From the NCBI GenBank assembly GCA_013414795.1, contig CP058732.1, forward strand, positions 62,001 to 126,000: a stretch of DNA of 64,000 nt. The letters are read 5' to 3'. A program made the translations under genes and the position numbers. Source of the stretch: Candidatus Kapaibacterium sp. GTDB lineage: Bacteria; Bacteroidota; Ignavibacteria; Kapaibacteriales; UBA2268. Shown in pieces: positions 1 to 11,876 of the stretch. The notes beneath the pieces were generated by a model. The model had not been told where the DNA came from and did not search any database. It saw only the letters and a list, made by a program, of their open reading frames with translations. Each line of letters opens with the position of its first letter. Position 1 is the first letter of the stretch.

Positions 1-97
1 GGATAGCAGCAAGTTGGTCGTTGAGATTAAGTTCCTTTTCAACAAACCTTTTAAACAAATCGTCTGTTAATAGAGAAAGACGAAAAAATTTCAACAT
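1..97 (-). CDS. N-terminal fragment of an unidentified protein (runs off the window)
   Basis: On the minus strand an ATG at position 97 opens a reading frame that stays open to the window edge and gives about 32 residues (starting MLKFFRLSLLTDD). It is divergent from the TPR gene at 173, so the 75 bp between them could hold promoters for both. The fragment is too short to recognise a family. It could be a chance open frame, but the hydrophilic, non-repetitive composition is compatible with a real N terminus. Confidence 0.4.
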   Translation of the reverse strand, partial: MLKFFRLSLLTDDLFKRFVEKELNLNDQLAAI

Positions 98-172
98 ATC
101 TAACTTTTATTTATTTTTGTTATTTATGTAAAAAAAGAAAACGAAGTCGGATTTTTCTTATTTTGAAATGTT

Positions 173-1492
173 ATGGAAAAGAAATCGACACTAATTAAAC
201 GAACAGCGGAAGAATGGATAGAATTTGGCGACGAAGCATTTAACAACGGCGATTACGAAACGGCATTTCAATATTACAAAAACGCAATAATGGAAAATTC
301 GAGTTCCCCTTTTGCCTACTTCAAAGCTGGGAATTCTCTTTCGATGTTGAAAAAGTGGCAAGAAGCAATTAAATATTACATTGGAACAATTACTCTCGAC
401 CCGACATTTTCCTTTGCTTATTACAAAAAAGGACTATGCCACCTTGAACTTCTTCAAATAAACGATGCTATTAAAGACTTTACCACTGCTATTGAATTGA
501 ATCCAAATTTCAATCTTGCGTACTTTCGTCGAGGATATTGCCTTTACATTGTTAAGAAATTTGAAGAAGCAATTCAAGATTTTACCAAAGCAATCGAATT
601 GGACCCGAACTATGCCCAGGCTTATATTTATCGAGGAAATTGTTATTTCCATTTGCAAAACCACAACCAGGCAATTGCCGACTACGACAAAGCAATTGAA
701 CTTAACCCAAGCGACCCAAAAGTGTTTATTTCACGTGGCGTCGTTAACCTCAAACTTGGGCAATATAAAGAAGCGATAGGAGATTTCACTCTTGCAATTT
801 CAATCGACGACAAAAATTATCTTGCTTACAACTACCGTGGTTTTTGCTTTAATCAATTAAAGCAATATGACCTCGCAATAGAAGATTTCGAAAAGGTAAT
901 AAGTTTGAAAAGCGACTTTACCGATGCTTATAACAACATCGGAATTGCATATGTCGGGTTGAAACAATTTGACAAGGCTATTGAATATTTCGACAAAGCA
1001 ATAGAACTAAATCCCAAATCTGCAACTATTTATTTCAACCGTGGAAATGCCAATCTACAACTTAAAAACTACGTCGAGGCAATAATTGATTACGATAAAG
1101 CAATAACAATCGACCCAAACTACGCTTATGCTTTCTACGGACGAGGGCAAGCCAACTACGTTCTTGAACAATGGAGAGATGCACTACGGGATTATTCTAA
1201 AGCCATTGCTCTTAAACCAGACTTTATCAATGCATACATTGCACGGGGCAATGTTTACTTAAAAATGAAACATTTGAAGAAAGCCCTCGAAGATTTCACC
1301 ACGGCAATCGAACTCGACCCCGAAAACCCAATTCCATACCTTAATCGGGCAATTGCATACCGTTCGGACAATATCTTTTCTTACGCAGCAGCCGATTTCA
1401 ATGAATTCCTTCGCTTATATCGGAAGGAAGACCGACTTGCCGAAAAAGTTCGCACCTGGATTCGAAATATGGGCTATGCACCAGAATACTAA
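173..1492 (+). CDS. Tetratricopeptide-repeat protein
   Basis: A 439-residue protein built almost entirely of 34-residue TPR units, about eleven in tandem from near residue 12 to 415, each with the expected pattern of Gly/Ala, Tyr and the AIELNP/AIELDP turn between units. TPR superhelices bind other proteins; no catalytic domain, signal peptide or membrane segment is visible, so a cytoplasmic scaffold is the likely role. The ATG at 173 is used; there is no clear Shine-Dalgarno sequence. It is a single-gene unit, with the next gene convergent. The partner cannot be deduced from context. Confidence 0.9.
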   Translation: MEKKSTLIKRTAEEWIEFGDEAFNNGDYETAFQYYKNAIMENSSSPFAYFKAGNSLSMLKKWQEAIKYYIGTITLDPTFSFAYYKKGLCHLELLQINDAIKDFTTAIELNPNFNLAYFRRGYCLYIVKKFEEAIQDFTKAIELDPNYAQAYIYRGNCYFHLQNHNQAIADYDKAIELNPSDPKVFISRGVVNLKLGQYKEAIGDFTLAISIDDKNYLAYNYRGFCFNQLKQYDLAIEDFEKVISLKSDFTDAYNNIGIAYVGLKQFDKAIEYFDKAIELNPKSATIYFNRGNANLQLKNYVEAIIDYDKAITIDPNYAYAFYGRGQANYVLEQWRDALRDYSKAIALKPDFINAYIARGNVYLKMKHLKKALEDFTTAIELDPENPIPYLNRAIAYRSDNIFSYAAADFNEFLRLYRKEDRLAEKVRTWIRNMGYAPEY

Positions 1493-1526
1493 AAATTATT
1501 AATATTGTCTTTTGCAGATTGTTCTG

Positions 1527-3026
1527 TCAATCACAACCAATCTTGTATATATGTGCTGTTTGATTCTTATTATATTTTGGATTCAGTTTGTAAACAATCC
1601 AATCCACCAAAGATGGTTCCACTTTCGCAAGGAATTTCATTTGCTTTCCCAATTTCATTTCTGCTGAACTTCGAAGGCTATCAACTTCTTCGTTCTCACC
1701 GTAAATAACGGCATAGTTTGGTTGATAAGTGTTTGATGTAAACTTGTCCAAACTATCCAAATGTGGAATTTCGACCACTGGCGTTCCATATTTGTTTAGA
1801 TAAAACTCTGGCGGTTTGAATGTCCCAAGTTTTCCAGTAATTTGATAAACTCCCATAACATCATTGCGTTTGGAAAGAAAGTATAAGGCTTCGCATCTGG
1901 TTTTCTTACCATAGTTCAACGATAAAACAACAAGCAACGGAATGTTAAAAATCCAAAAGATTGTCCAAATCGTTTTATAATACCTCTTCCGATTTGTAAA
2001 GATTTTCCCATTATACACTGCATCCAAGAAATTTGCCAAACCAAATGCGAACACAAATGGAACAATCGGAAGAATGAATCGTTCTTGCTTGTTCGGAAAA
2101 ACTGAATGAAAAAAGAAAAACACTAAAATTGGTAGTACAATGCACAGGTTTCTGTTGAAATTTTTAAAAAGGTAAAACAAAATGTAAAAACTCAATGGCG
2201 GAATGAAAATACCCACCAAAAGCAAAAAATAACGATAGAAAGGACCAGTCGTGTATTCACCACTATGCGTGAAATTATACTTTACATACTCTATGAACGA
2301 TGCAAATGGATAGCCCCAAGCAAAGACATCGACCGAGCCTTGAATTAACAAGGCAAAAAGCAAAAATGAAAAGCCAAAAACCAAAGATTCGATAAAATGT
2401 TTCCTTAAAAAGAGAATTAAAAACACAGTGCCAGAAATCATTAAAGTTTGGTAACGAAAAGCAAAAGCAAGGGCAAAGAATAGTGCAGAAAGAACAAGGT
2501 TCTTCTTCTCTCTTTCATTTTTTAGCAAAAAGTAGAAAGAAATTGCCATCGGGGGAATACACACCATTTCGATTAAGTTTCTTACAGAAAGAAATGGCAT
2601 AAACCAAAGCAATGGGGCTAAAATAGATGTTCGAATGGCAATGGTCTGGTTATATTTTAAAGAAAGTATTTTGTAAAGAAAAATGATAGTCAAAGTTGAA
2701 TACATTGAATGGAGAAGGCGAACGACCAGCATCACTTGCTGTGGGTCGGTAATTCCACAAGAGTACAGAATTTTGAAGAGGAAATAATGAAGAAGTGGAT
2801 AAAAAATGCTATGTGCGTGCGGTGTTGAACGAGAATTCCAAATTTCTGGATTGTTAATTATAGCCCAGGGTTGTTCAATCGGTCCGAAATGGTCGTCGTG
2901 CATACCATAACCACGGGCAAAGAAAACCGCTGGCAAATTCACACAAAACGTAATTAGAAAAAAATAAAGCGTGGGCTTGCTTGCAATTTTTTTCTCAATT
3001 TCGTTGAGTATAATTTTAAGTTTCAT
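1527..3026 (-). CDS. Polytopic membrane mannosyltransferase-like protein (GT22/Alg9-like)
   Basis: A 499-residue integral membrane protein with roughly ten hydrophobic segments. The segment at about residues 311-320 (NKQERFILP) matches the HKExRF-type motif of the GT22/PIG-B/Alg9 lipid-linked-sugar mannosyltransferases, and the N-terminal loop near residues 41-56 carries acidic residues ([10 protein letters not shown]) where GT-C enzymes place their catalytic Asp/Glu. Such enzymes transfer a sugar from a polyprenyl-phosphate donor on the outer face of the membrane. The start ATG overlaps the ruvB end by 11 bp, so the two are probably co-transcribed. Substrate and product are unknown. Family assignment is fairly firm, function is inferred. 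Confidence 0.7.
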   Translation of the reverse strand: MKLKIILNEIEKKIASKPTLYFFLITFCVNLPAVFFARGYGMHDDHFGPIEQPWAIINNPEIWNSRSTPHAHSIFYPLLHYFLFKILYSCGITDPQQVMLVVRLLHSMYSTLTIIFLYKILSLKYNQTIAIRTSILAPLLWFMPFLSVRNLIEMVCIPPMAISFYFLLKNEREKKNLVLSALFFALAFAFRYQTLMISGTVFLILFLRKHFIESLVFGFSFLLFALLIQGSVDVFAWGYPFASFIEYVKYNFTHSGEYTTGPFYRYFLLLVGIFIPPLSFYILFYLFKNFNRNLCIVLPILVFFFFHSVFPNKQERFILPIVPFVFAFGLANFLDAVYNGKIFTNRKRYYKTIWTIFWIFNIPLLVVLSLNYGKKTRCEALYFLSKRNDVMGVYQITGKLGTFKPPEFYLNKYGTPVVEIPHLDSLDKFTSNTYQPNYAVIYGENEEVDSLRSSAEMKLGKQMKFLAKVEPSLVDWIVYKLNPKYNKNQTAHIYKIGCD

Positions 3027-4053
3027 CTTCGAATAGCAACAAATTCTCCTTTGGAAAATTCAATTTGAAATACTTATAACAAAGAGGAGTTGCAACCCGA
3101 CCCCGAGGAGTTCTTTGCAAAAAACCATTCTGGATAAGAAATGGCTCGTAAACTTCTTCAATCGTACCTGGTTCTTCCCCAACGGATATGGCAATTGTGT
3201 TAATTCCAACGGGACCACCATTGAATTTTTCGATAATTGTTAAAAGGATACGCTTGTCCATTTCATCGAGTCCAAACTCATCGACTTCCAGCGCTTCGAG
3301 CGAACGCAAAACTATCGGAAGCGTAATTTTGCCGTCGCCAAGCACCTGGGCAAAGTCCCGTGTTCGCTTCAACAAACGATTTGCGATTCGTGGCGTACCA
3401 CGTGAACGGCGGGCGATTTCCATTGCTCCTTCCTTGTCGATTTCCACTTTCAGCAGTTTAGCCGAGCGAAGAACGATTTCAGTCAAATCTTCTGGCGGAT
3501 AGTAGTCCAATCGATTAAGTATACCAAAGCGAGAGCGAAGGGGAGCAGTTAGCAAGCCAGCCCGAGTTGTTGCACCAATCAATGTGAAACGAGGCAAGGC
3601 AATTTGAATAGTGCGAGCAGCAGGACCAGAATCTATCACAATGTCCAGGCGAAATTCTTCCATTGCCGAATAAAGATATTCCTCGACAATTGGCGAAAGC
3701 CGATGTATTTCGTCTATGAAGAGAATTTCTCCATCTTGAAGATTGGTAAGGATTCCCGCAAGGTCGCCAGGCTTTTCAATCACTGGTCCAGAGGTTATTC
3801 TTATCTTTGTCTGCATTTCGTTGGCGATTATTGTCGAGAGTGTAGTTTTGCCCAATCCTGGCGGACCAGTAAAAAGAATATGGTCAAGTGGTTCATTTCT
3901 TACTTTCGCCGCTTGAATGAAAATCTTTAAATTTTCGACTATTTTCTTCTGTCCAGTGAATTCAGCAAACCAGCGGGGACGCAAGGTTGCCTCGAAAACT
4001 TCGTCCTTCTTGGTTGGCGATAAAATGCCCCGTTCTTGTTCTTTTTTGTTCAT
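3016..4053 (-). CDS. ruvB: Holliday junction branch migration ATPase RuvB
   Basis: 345 residues, the normal RuvB length. The AAA+ core shows Walker A (GPPGLGKT, about residue 64), Walker B (LFIDEIHR, about residue 110), sensor and arginine-finger region ([10 protein letters not shown] followed by LRSRFG) and a C-terminal winged-helix domain with the RTPRGR signature. RuvB hexamers drive branch migration of Holliday junctions together with RuvA; ruvA and ruvC are not in this window. The gene starts 4 bp inside the end of the CDF transporter gene and overlaps the GT22 gene at its 3' end, a tight three-gene run. Confidence 0.97.
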   Translation of the reverse strand: MNKKEQERGILSPTKKDEVFEATLRPRWFAEFTGQKKIVENLKIFIQAAKVRNEPLDHILFTGPPGLGKTTLSTIIANEMQTKIRITSGPVIEKPGDLAGILTNLQDGEILFIDEIHRLSPIVEEYLYSAMEEFRLDIVIDSGPAARTIQIALPRFTLIGATTRAGLLTAPLRSRFGILNRLDYYPPEDLTEIVLRSAKLLKVEIDKEGAMEIARRSRGTPRIANRLLKRTRDFAQVLGDGKITLPIVLRSLEALEVDEFGLDEMDKRILLTIIEKFNGGPVGINTIAISVGEEPGTIEEVYEPFLIQNGFLQRTPRGRVATPLCYKYFKLNFPKENLLLFEDET

Positions 4054-5048
4054 AAATTACCCAACTCTTTCTTCCACTTCTTCACAGGACAATGGTTAAT
4101 ATTATCGTAAATACAATCCTTGCTACAAGGAACAACGTAAATTCTTGGAATAGCATTAGAGTACATTGTTCTAATTTCATTTGTTATTTTCTTTTCAATC
4201 TCGTACGCTTCGGCAAGTGTAAAATCGTATGGCAAGACTACATCTATTTCGACGAAAATATCTTTTCCCGACTGACGGGCATAAATGTTACGAAATTCAC
4301 ATATGTTTTTAAAGTTTTCCGCAATTACTGAAAGAATATCGTAATGAAACTTTTCGGGCATTGTTCTATCGAGCAACTGGTCGATGGATTTCTTCCCAAA
4401 CTTAATTGGAATTCTCATTGCAATTGCCACAAAAATAATTGCAGAAACTGAATCTGCAATTCTTGCAGCAGAGGTAAAACCCAACTTATCCAAAATTACG
4501 CAAAGGAACAATGTCAAAATTACACCAATTTCTATGATAGAATCATACTTCCATACTTCTGCGTCGTAGCGAAGAATTGGTAATTGAAAATTATTATAAT
4601 AGCGAAGCAGTGTTTTATGCATCCAAAACATCAAAGACGCAGAAACAAGGGAAAAAAGAATAAGATAGGTGAAGTTTCCAATTGGAACGATTTTCCCAAA
4701 CGAGACAACTGCTTCGTAAATTGTGTAGATTGTTATTAAAGTAATCAGCGAGGAACTTACGAAAATTCCAAAACTTTCGTATTTGCCGTAACCATAGTTA
4801 AAAAAAGAGTCTGGTTCCCGATTGCTGTGGGCAACAGCAGTTAAAAGTATAGCAGAATTAACAATATCTGTCAAAGCAATTAAACCATTCGCTTTGTAAA
4901 ATAGAGAATCTTCGAGCCAACCAAGTAAGAAAGTCATTAAAGCAATTAAAACAGAGACAAGAAAAGAAAGCCGAGCAACAAATAATGGCGAATTTCGATT
5001 AAAAATCGAATCTTTCCTCCGCTTCGGTAAAATAATTTTTTGTTGCAT
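4050..5048 (-). CDS. Cation diffusion facilitator (CDF) family transporter with atypical metal site
   Basis: 332 residues with six predicted membrane helices followed by a cytoplasmic C-terminal domain ([20 protein letters not shown]) typical of CDF transporters. In most CDF proteins four residues in TM2 and TM5 (D/H-x3-D and H-x3-D) bind the metal. Here TM2 reads TDIVNS, keeping the first Asp but giving Ser at the second position, and TM5 reads VWKYD, keeping the Asp but lacking the His. The C-terminal tail adds C-x3-C-x7-H-C-P near the end, a possible extra metal site. Family assignment is secure; substrate is open and transport competence uncertain. Confidence 0.85.
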   Translation of the reverse strand: MQQKIILPKRRKDSIFNRNSPLFVARLSFLVSVLIALMTFLLGWLEDSLFYKANGLIALTDIVNSAILLTAVAHSNREPDSFFNYGYGKYESFGIFVSSSLITLITIYTIYEAVVSFGKIVPIGNFTYLILFSLVSASLMFWMHKTLLRYYNNFQLPILRYDAEVWKYDSIIEIGVILTLFLCVILDKLGFTSAARIADSVSAIIFVAIAMRIPIKFGKKSIDQLLDRTMPEKFHYDILSVIAENFKNICEFRNIYARQSGKDIFVEIDVVLPYDFTLAEAYEIEKKITNEIRTMYSNAIPRIYVVPCSKDCIYDNINHCPVKKWKKELGNL

Positions 5049-5171
5049 CGTAAAGTAAAAAAATACAAATTAATAAGATTCGTCAATAGTTTTGTTTTAG
5101 AACAGATAGTTAAATATACAGAAAATATTTTTACCTCTACTATTTTCCTCAAAAAAAATTAATTTTGTTTT

Positions 5172-6656
5172 ATGGAAAATTCAGAAAGTAAAGAAGTGAT
5201 TTTCGAAATGCTTGATACTTTGCCCTACCCTTTGAGTATCAAAGAGGCAAAAACTCTTCGTTATAATTTCGTCAATAAGGCTTTTACTGAACTTTTTGGT
5301 ATATCTAAAAATTCAGTTTTTGGTTGCACTTCGCAGGAAATTTTTGAAAAGAGCATTGCAGAAAGATTCTATGAATTGGACCAAAAACTTATCGAGACTA
5401 AAAAAGGAATAAAAGATAAATTTACAATCCAAATTGGTAGCCGAAAGGAACTCATTGAAATTTATAAGATTCCCCACTTTGCGAAAGACACGAACGAAAT
5501 CGATTTAATCATTGATACCTTTTGTAAGTTAAACCAAGAGACAACCGCCGACGAAATTTTGCGTGAAACTGAAATATTTTTCCAAAATATTTTCGAACGT
5601 CTGCCCGTTGGAGTAATTGTTATTCGTGCCACTGATTTCTCAATAATTCAAGTCAACCCATATTTCGCAAATTTATTCAACCTTGAAATCGACCAAATAT
5701 TGTACAAAACAATTTGGAGCCTCGAGATTTGTAAAGATAGAGAAGTACTTCAAAAGTATTTAAACTTAGCCAAAGAGTATGGATATTTGCAACAACTGGA
5801 AGAAAAATGCAAACTCAAAGATGGCAGAGAAATTGATGTTGCTCTTCATATTGTTTACGTTGAATACTTAAACCAAGAACCTTGGTATTTATTTATTGTT
5901 TCCGACCTTTCTGTAATTCAACAAGCAAACCGTGAAATTATATCCTTAATACAGAAAGAACAAGAACTTCAACAATTAAAAAATCGTTTTATCTCATTGA
6001 TTTCTCACGAGTTAAGAACACCTCTTTCTGCAATTGTCCTATCCGTTGACCTTTTACAAAGATTTAGCGATAAATTATCCAAGGAAGAAAAAGATAAGCA
6101 TTTCGAAAAGATTAGAACCTCGGTGCAAACGATAATAAGAATGATTGAAAATTCAATGCATTTGGAAAAATTAACAACCGAGGAATTTATTCTTCAGCCA
6201 ACCAAAATTTCGCTCAAATCATACATAAAAGACATTGCTGAAAAAGTTGAATCAATATATAATTTCAAAAATCCAATTAGATTGCATATTAACGAAGAAT
6301 TTGAAGTTGAAACAGACGAAGTCCTTTTGGGTCTAATATTAAATAATCTAATTGGTAATGCTATTAAATACAGCAACTTTGAGTCGCCAGTGAATATTTA
6401 CGCTAAATTGCTCCAGAATGATTTTCAAATTCAGATACAAAACTTTGGTGAACCAATACCGAAAGAAGAAATCCCAAGACTATTCAATATATTTTTTAGG
6501 GGGAAAAATTCTTCTCATACTAAGGGTTATGGTATTGGTTTATCCATAGTCAAAAAGGCAGTCGAGGCTCTACAAGGCTCCATTGAAGTAGAAAGTTCAC
6601 AAGAAAAAGGAACAATATTTACTGTTAAACTGCCTCGCAGAATCTTAAATCAATAA
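5172..6656 (+). CDS. Cytoplasmic PAS-PAS sensor histidine kinase (orphan)
   Basis: 494 residues without membrane segments. Two PAS domains occupy about residues 5-115 and 135-250; HisKA follows at about 270-335 with the phospho-acceptor motif SHELRTPL; the HATPase domain shows an N-box (NLIGNAIKYSN), a short G1 region, F-box (IFFRGK) and G2 box (GYGIGLSIVK). It autophosphorylates on His and would pass the phosphate to a response regulator, but no regulator is adjacent. The absence of transmembrane helices suggests an internal signal. The gene ends 7 bp inside the convergent 2-oxoglutarate dehydrogenase gene. Confidence 0.93.
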   Translation: MENSESKEVIFEMLDTLPYPLSIKEAKTLRYNFVNKAFTELFGISKNSVFGCTSQEIFEKSIAERFYELDQKLIETKKGIKDKFTIQIGSRKELIEIYKIPHFAKDTNEIDLIIDTFCKLNQETTADEILRETEIFFQNIFERLPVGVIVIRATDFSIIQVNPYFANLFNLEIDQILYKTIWSLEICKDREVLQKYLNLAKEYGYLQQLEEKCKLKDGREIDVALHIVYVEYLNQEPWYLFIVSDLSVIQQANREIISLIQKEQELQQLKNRFISLISHELRTPLSAIVLSVDLLQRFSDKLSKEEKDKHFEKIRTSVQTIIRMIENSMHLEKLTTEEFILQPTKISLKSYIKDIAEKVESIYNFKNPIRLHINEEFEVETDEVLLGLILNNLIGNAIKYSNFESPVNIYAKLLQNDFQIQIQNFGEPIPKEEIPRLFNIFFRGKNSSHTKGYGIGLSIVKKAVEALQGSIEVESSQEKGTIFTVKLPRRILNQ

Positions 6657-9600
6657 GCAAGTACGGTTTCGATTATCTCGATTTGTTCACGATTGTGCAA
6701 AGAGAAAGAGCCAGTTGCGGGCGAAGCACTCTTTGGTCGACCAACGTAATGAAGGGATTGATTTTCTGGCAGTAAATCCACAAATTCTTGAAAGATAAAC
6801 GACCAAGCCCCCATATTTTGTGGTTCTTCCTGGAACCAAACAAATTTTTTTGCGTTACTAAACTTACCAAGAAGAGTTTGCAACTTTTCTTTATTCAAAG
6901 GATAGAGTTGCTCTATTCTTAAAATTGCAATTTTGCTTCTATCGATTTTTTTATCAATAATATAGGACAACAAATCCCAATAGACTTTTCCAGAGAGCAT
7001 AATCACTTTCTCGACAGAATTTGGTTCGACGGAATTGTCGTCGTAAATGTCCTGAAATTCACCGTTAGTTAGTTCGGAAATAGGCGAAACAGCAAGGGGA
7101 TGGCGAAGCATACTTTTTGGTGTCATCAAAATCAAGGGCTTACGCAAGAACATTTGCCTACGCAAAATATGGAAATAGTTTGCTGGGGTTGTCAAATTTG
7201 CAACAATCATATTATTTTCTGCACAAAGTTGAAGGAACCGCTCCAATCGAGCGCTTGAATGCTCGGGACCTTGTCCATCGTAACTATGCGGAAGTAAAAC
7301 ACAAAGGTTGGTGGTCTTTCCCCATTTCTTTTCGCCAGAAGCGATAAACTGGTCGAAAATTGGTTGTGCAACGTTGGCAAAATCGCCAAATTGTGCCTCC
7401 CAAAAGACAAGACTGCGATTTGCGACCAGACTGTACCCGTACTCAAAGCCAAGAATGGCTGTTTCGGAAAGCGGGCTATCGAAAATTCGCAATTTGCCTT
7501 GATTCTCCGAAATGTGGTTCAAAGGAATGTATTCTTCTTCGGTTTCGAAGTCCACCAATACGGAATGCCTTTGGCTAAAAGTTCCCCTTCGAGAATCTTG
7601 TCCAGAGAATCTAATGTTATATCCATCAAGCAAAATAGAACCAAAAGCCAAAGATTCGGCAAAAGCCCAATCAATTTCTGCTTGAGGGTTTTCTAATAGT
7701 TTTCTTCTTCGATTCCACAAATTCTGTAATTTGGGATTTAAGTGGAAACCTTCGGGAATCGTTGTCAAAGCCTTTCCAACTTTTTGAATTGTTTCAAATG
7801 GAACTGCAGTTTGATATTTTTCGAAAGGATTAACCTCGACGATTATTTCTTGTGTTGGTTTATATTCTTTATTGCTTTTGAGTCTTACAAAAGCGTTTTG
7901 CAGATTCTCTTGATATTGGCGAGCGAAACCGATTGCAGTTTCTTCACGAATTATTCCTTGTCGAATTAATTTTTCTTTGTAAATGTCGCTAATTGGTGGC
8001 AAAGAGCGAATCTTCTTGTATAGCAAAGGTTGGGTGTATGTTGGTTCGTCAGCCTCGTTGTGTCCATATTTTCGATAACAAAGCAAATCTATGACAACAT
8101 CAGTGTGGAAAGTTTGTCTGTACTCGAAGGCAAAAATTGCCGCTTTGGCAACTGCCTCTGGGTCGTTTCCGTTAACGTGTAGAATAGGAACTTGAATCCC
8201 TTTGGCAATATCGGTAGCGTAGTAAGAAGAACGAGCCTCGGTTGCTGGGGTTGTAAACCCAAGTTGGTTGTTAATGATTATATGTATAGTACCGCCAGTA
8301 CGATACCCGTGGAGTTGGGAAAGATTTAATGTTTCAGCAACAACACCTTCCCCAGCGAACGCACTATCGCCGTGAACAAGAATTGGAAGAACCTGGGTAT
8401 GTGTTCTATCATTAAAGTTATTTATCAAAGCACGAGCAATCCCTTCCACAACTGGATTTACAAATTCAAGATGGCTTGGGTTTGGCGATAAAATCACTGG
8501 AATTTCTCTACCTTCGGGAGAACGATAGACGCCCTCGGCTCCTAAATGGTATTTAACATCGCCACTCCCCCAAAAAGAATTTGGGTCGACATCTCCTTCG
8601 AACTCCTTCAAGATATCTTCGACGGGTTTGCCAACTTCGTTAGCAATCAAATTCAGTCGCCCTCGATGTGCCATCCCAACAACAATACCCAAAAGCCCCA
8701 CATTAGCCGAAAGTTGGAAAATCTTATCAATCAAGACGATAGCCGATTCGCTACCTTCGAGTGAAAATCGTTTGTGTCCTATGTATTTTGTATGCAAGAA
8801 ATTTTCGAATTCTTCTGCTTCGATTAATTTTCGAAGGAAACGAACCTTCTCTTCATTGGTAAACTCTGGAAATCCTTGAAGTTCGAGCCGCCTTTTGACC
8901 CAATCTTTTTTCTCTGGGTCTTGTATATGCATAAATTCATAGCCTATGCTTCCACAATAAGTATCTCGTAGTCTTTCGATTATCTCCCGAAGCGGAAGAT
9001 TATTTCTTTCCCAAAGGTCTTCGGCGTGGAATATCCTATCTAAATCCCAGATGGTAAAACCATAGTATGCTGGGTCCAATTCTGGATAGTAGAACGAAGC
9101 ATAGCCCAGTGGATTTGTGGAGGCAAGCAAATGCCCACGCACTCGATATGCATTTATCATCAACTCGACGTGTGCACTCTTTTCGATTATTTCATCTTCG
9201 TCGACACGCCCAAATTTATTCACTGGCGTTGTGTCTATCTCCCACCGCACAGGTTCGAACGGTATTCGCAAAGTTGCAAAAATAGAATCATAAAATTGCT
9301 CGCCACCAAGAAGTAAATCCTGGATATAGGAAAGAAATTCGGCGGATTCAGCACCCTGGATGATTCTGTGGTCGTATGTATTTGTAATAGTTACCACTTT
9401 CGAAATTGCGAGCGTAGTTAAAACCTCTGGCTTGACTGCTTTGAATTCAGTTGGATAATCTATTGCACCGACGGCTATAATCAACGATTGTCCACGCATC
9501 AAGCGAGGATTTGACATTGTAGTGCCAATCATTCCTGGATTGGTAATCGATATGGTTGTATTTTGGAGTTCGTCAATGGTAACCTTACCAGTTCTCGTTC

Positions 9601-10228
9601 GGGCAATCAAATCGTCATATTTTCGCACAAACTCGTCGAAAAGAAGTTTTTCCGCTCCTTTGATATTTGGAACCATAAGCATTCTGGAACCATCTTTTCG
9701 AACAAGGTCGACAGCAAATCCCAAATTAATCGATTTACGACGCAAGCGGTACGATTTTCCATCCTTACGAATAAAGGCATCATTCAGTTGCGGATATTTT
9801 TTCAAAGCACGAATGATTGCCCAAGTTATCAAATGGGTAAATGTAATCTTGTTTAATTTAAACTTTTCAAGATATTTATTAATAATTCTTCTGTTTTCGT
9901 CGAGCACTTTAACTGGAATAGTTCGAACACTTGTGGCTGTTGGAACAGACAAACTCAACTCCATATTGTCGGAAATTTTCTCTTGAACGGAACTAATTTG
10001 AACAAGTTCGTCCTGGTCGCTACTTTTGATTTCGTCCAAATTCAGCGGTGGAAGGTCTTTAAAGCCGTTTGTCTGTTCGACATACTTTTCCACTTCTGGT
10101 TCAAAACCAACTGGTTGAACGCCATATTTCTTTGAAAAATAATTCTGCCACTCCCGTGAAACACTGTTAGGATTTTGCAAATATTTTAAATACAACTCTG
10201 CTTCGTATGCCGAATTTAAATCTACCAT
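6650..10228 (-). CDS. kgd: Multifunctional 2-oxoglutarate dehydrogenase: fused E2 acyltransferase and E1 (Kgd-type)
   Basis: 1192 residues from the ATG at 10228; a longer frame using a TTG at 10258 is possible but less likely. Order: a short N-terminal E1-type tail (AELYLKYLQNP...WQNYF), an E2-type succinyltransferase catalytic domain (about 85-320) ending in the DHRIIQG active-site motif near residue 290, then the thiamine-diphosphate E1 domain (about 350-1192) with GMAHRGRLN and GHNEADEP. There is no lipoyl domain. The layout matches mycobacterial Kgd, which produces succinyl-CoA or succinic semialdehyde from 2-oxoglutarate in the TCA cycle, with a separate lipoylated partner. It is divergent from atpD. 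Confidence 0.93.
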   Translation of the reverse strand: MVDLNSAYEAELYLKYLQNPNSVSREWQNYFSKKYGVQPVGFEPEVEKYVEQTNGFKDLPPLNLDEIKSSDQDELVQISSVQEKISDNMELSLSVPTATSVRTIPVKVLDENRRIINKYLEKFKLNKITFTHLITWAIIRALKKYPQLNDAFIRKDGKSYRLRRKSINLGFAVDLVRKDGSRMLMVPNIKGAEKLLFDEFVRKYDDLIARTRTGKVTIDELQNTTISITNPGMIGTTMSNPRLMRGQSLIIAVGAIDYPTEFKAVKPEVLTTLAISKVVTITNTYDHRIIQGAESAEFLSYIQDLLLGGEQFYDSIFATLRIPFEPVRWEIDTTPVNKFGRVDEDEIIEKSAHVELMINAYRVRGHLLASTNPLGYASFYYPELDPAYYGFTIWDLDRIFHAEDLWERNNLPLREIIERLRDTYCGSIGYEFMHIQDPEKKDWVKRRLELQGFPEFTNEEKVRFLRKLIEAEEFENFLHTKYIGHKRFSLEGSESAIVLIDKIFQLSANVGLLGIVVGMAHRGRLNLIANEVGKPVEDILKEFEGDVDPNSFWGSGDVKYHLGAEGVYRSPEGREIPVILSPNPSHLEFVNPVVEGIARALINNFNDRTHTQVLPILVHGDSAFAGEGVVAETLNLSQLHGYRTGGTIHIIINNQLGFTTPATEARSSYYATDIAKGIQVPILHVNGNDPEAVAKAAIFAFEYRQTFHTDVVIDLLCYRKYGHNEADEPTYTQPLLYKKIRSLPPISDIYKEKLIRQGIIREETAIGFARQYQENLQNAFVRLKSNKEYKPTQEIIVEVNPFEKYQTAVPFETIQKVGKALTTIPEGFHLNPKLQNLWNRRRKLLENPQAEIDWAFAESLAFGSILLDGYNIRFSGQDSRRGTFSQRHSVLVDFETEEEYIPLNHISENQGKLRIFDSPLSETAILGFEYGYSLVANRSLVFWEAQFGDFANVAQPIFDQFIASGEKKWGKTTNLCVLLPHSYDGQGPEHSSARLERFLQLCAENNMIVANLTTPANYFHILRRQMFLRKPLILMTPKSMLRHPLAVSPISELTNGEFQDIYDDNSVEPNSVEKVIMLSGKVYWDLLSYIIDKKIDRSKIAILRIEQLYPLNKEKLQTLLGKFSNAKKFVWFQEEPQNMGAWSFIFQEFVDLLPENQSLHYVGRPKSASPATGSFSLHNREQIEIIETVLAY

Positions 10229-10327
10229 TTCTACATTATAAATTTTATGTAAAGACAAAGACGATAAATTCCTTTTTAATTGTAACTTTAAAAAAATTTA
10301 ACCGATATTAAATTTATCTATTAAAAA

Positions 10328-10362
10328 CAAAATTATTACAATTTTAAAAAAATTGGAACAAA
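10328..10362 (-). promoter_or_regulatory. Candidate kgd promoter
   Basis: On the minus strand a TAATTTTG box (10328-10335) fits the Bacteroidota -7 consensus TAnnTTTG, with a TTTG at 10359-10362. The 23-nt spacer is a little long. Transcription would start about 60 nt before the kgd ATG. Motif match only. Confidence 0.4.
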
Positions 10363-10374
10363 TTTCCATTCATT

Positions 10375-10406
10375 TTTGTTAGTCTATAAAAATAATATTA
10401 ATTTTG
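10375..10406 (+). promoter_or_regulatory. Candidate atpD promoter (TTTG-20-TAATTTTG)
   Basis: TTTG at 10375-10378 and TAATTTTG at 10399-10406 are separated by 20 nt, matching the Bacteroidota -33/-7 consensus (TTTG ... TAnnTTTG). The box lies about 40 nt upstream of the atpD ATG and in divergent orientation to the candidate kgd promoter. Confidence 0.6.
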
Positions 10407-10432
10407 AACTTTTTATCGGATGAAAATCTTAA

Positions 10433-11857
<1,425 letters not shown>

Positions 11858-11876
11858 TATTACCTAAAGGGAGATT

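Noticed and set aside
5159-5166. TAATTTTG box directly before the histidine kinase ATG
   Set aside because: It would leave a leaderless or nearly leaderless transcript and has no upstream TTTG at a usable distance; probably chance in AT-rich DNA.
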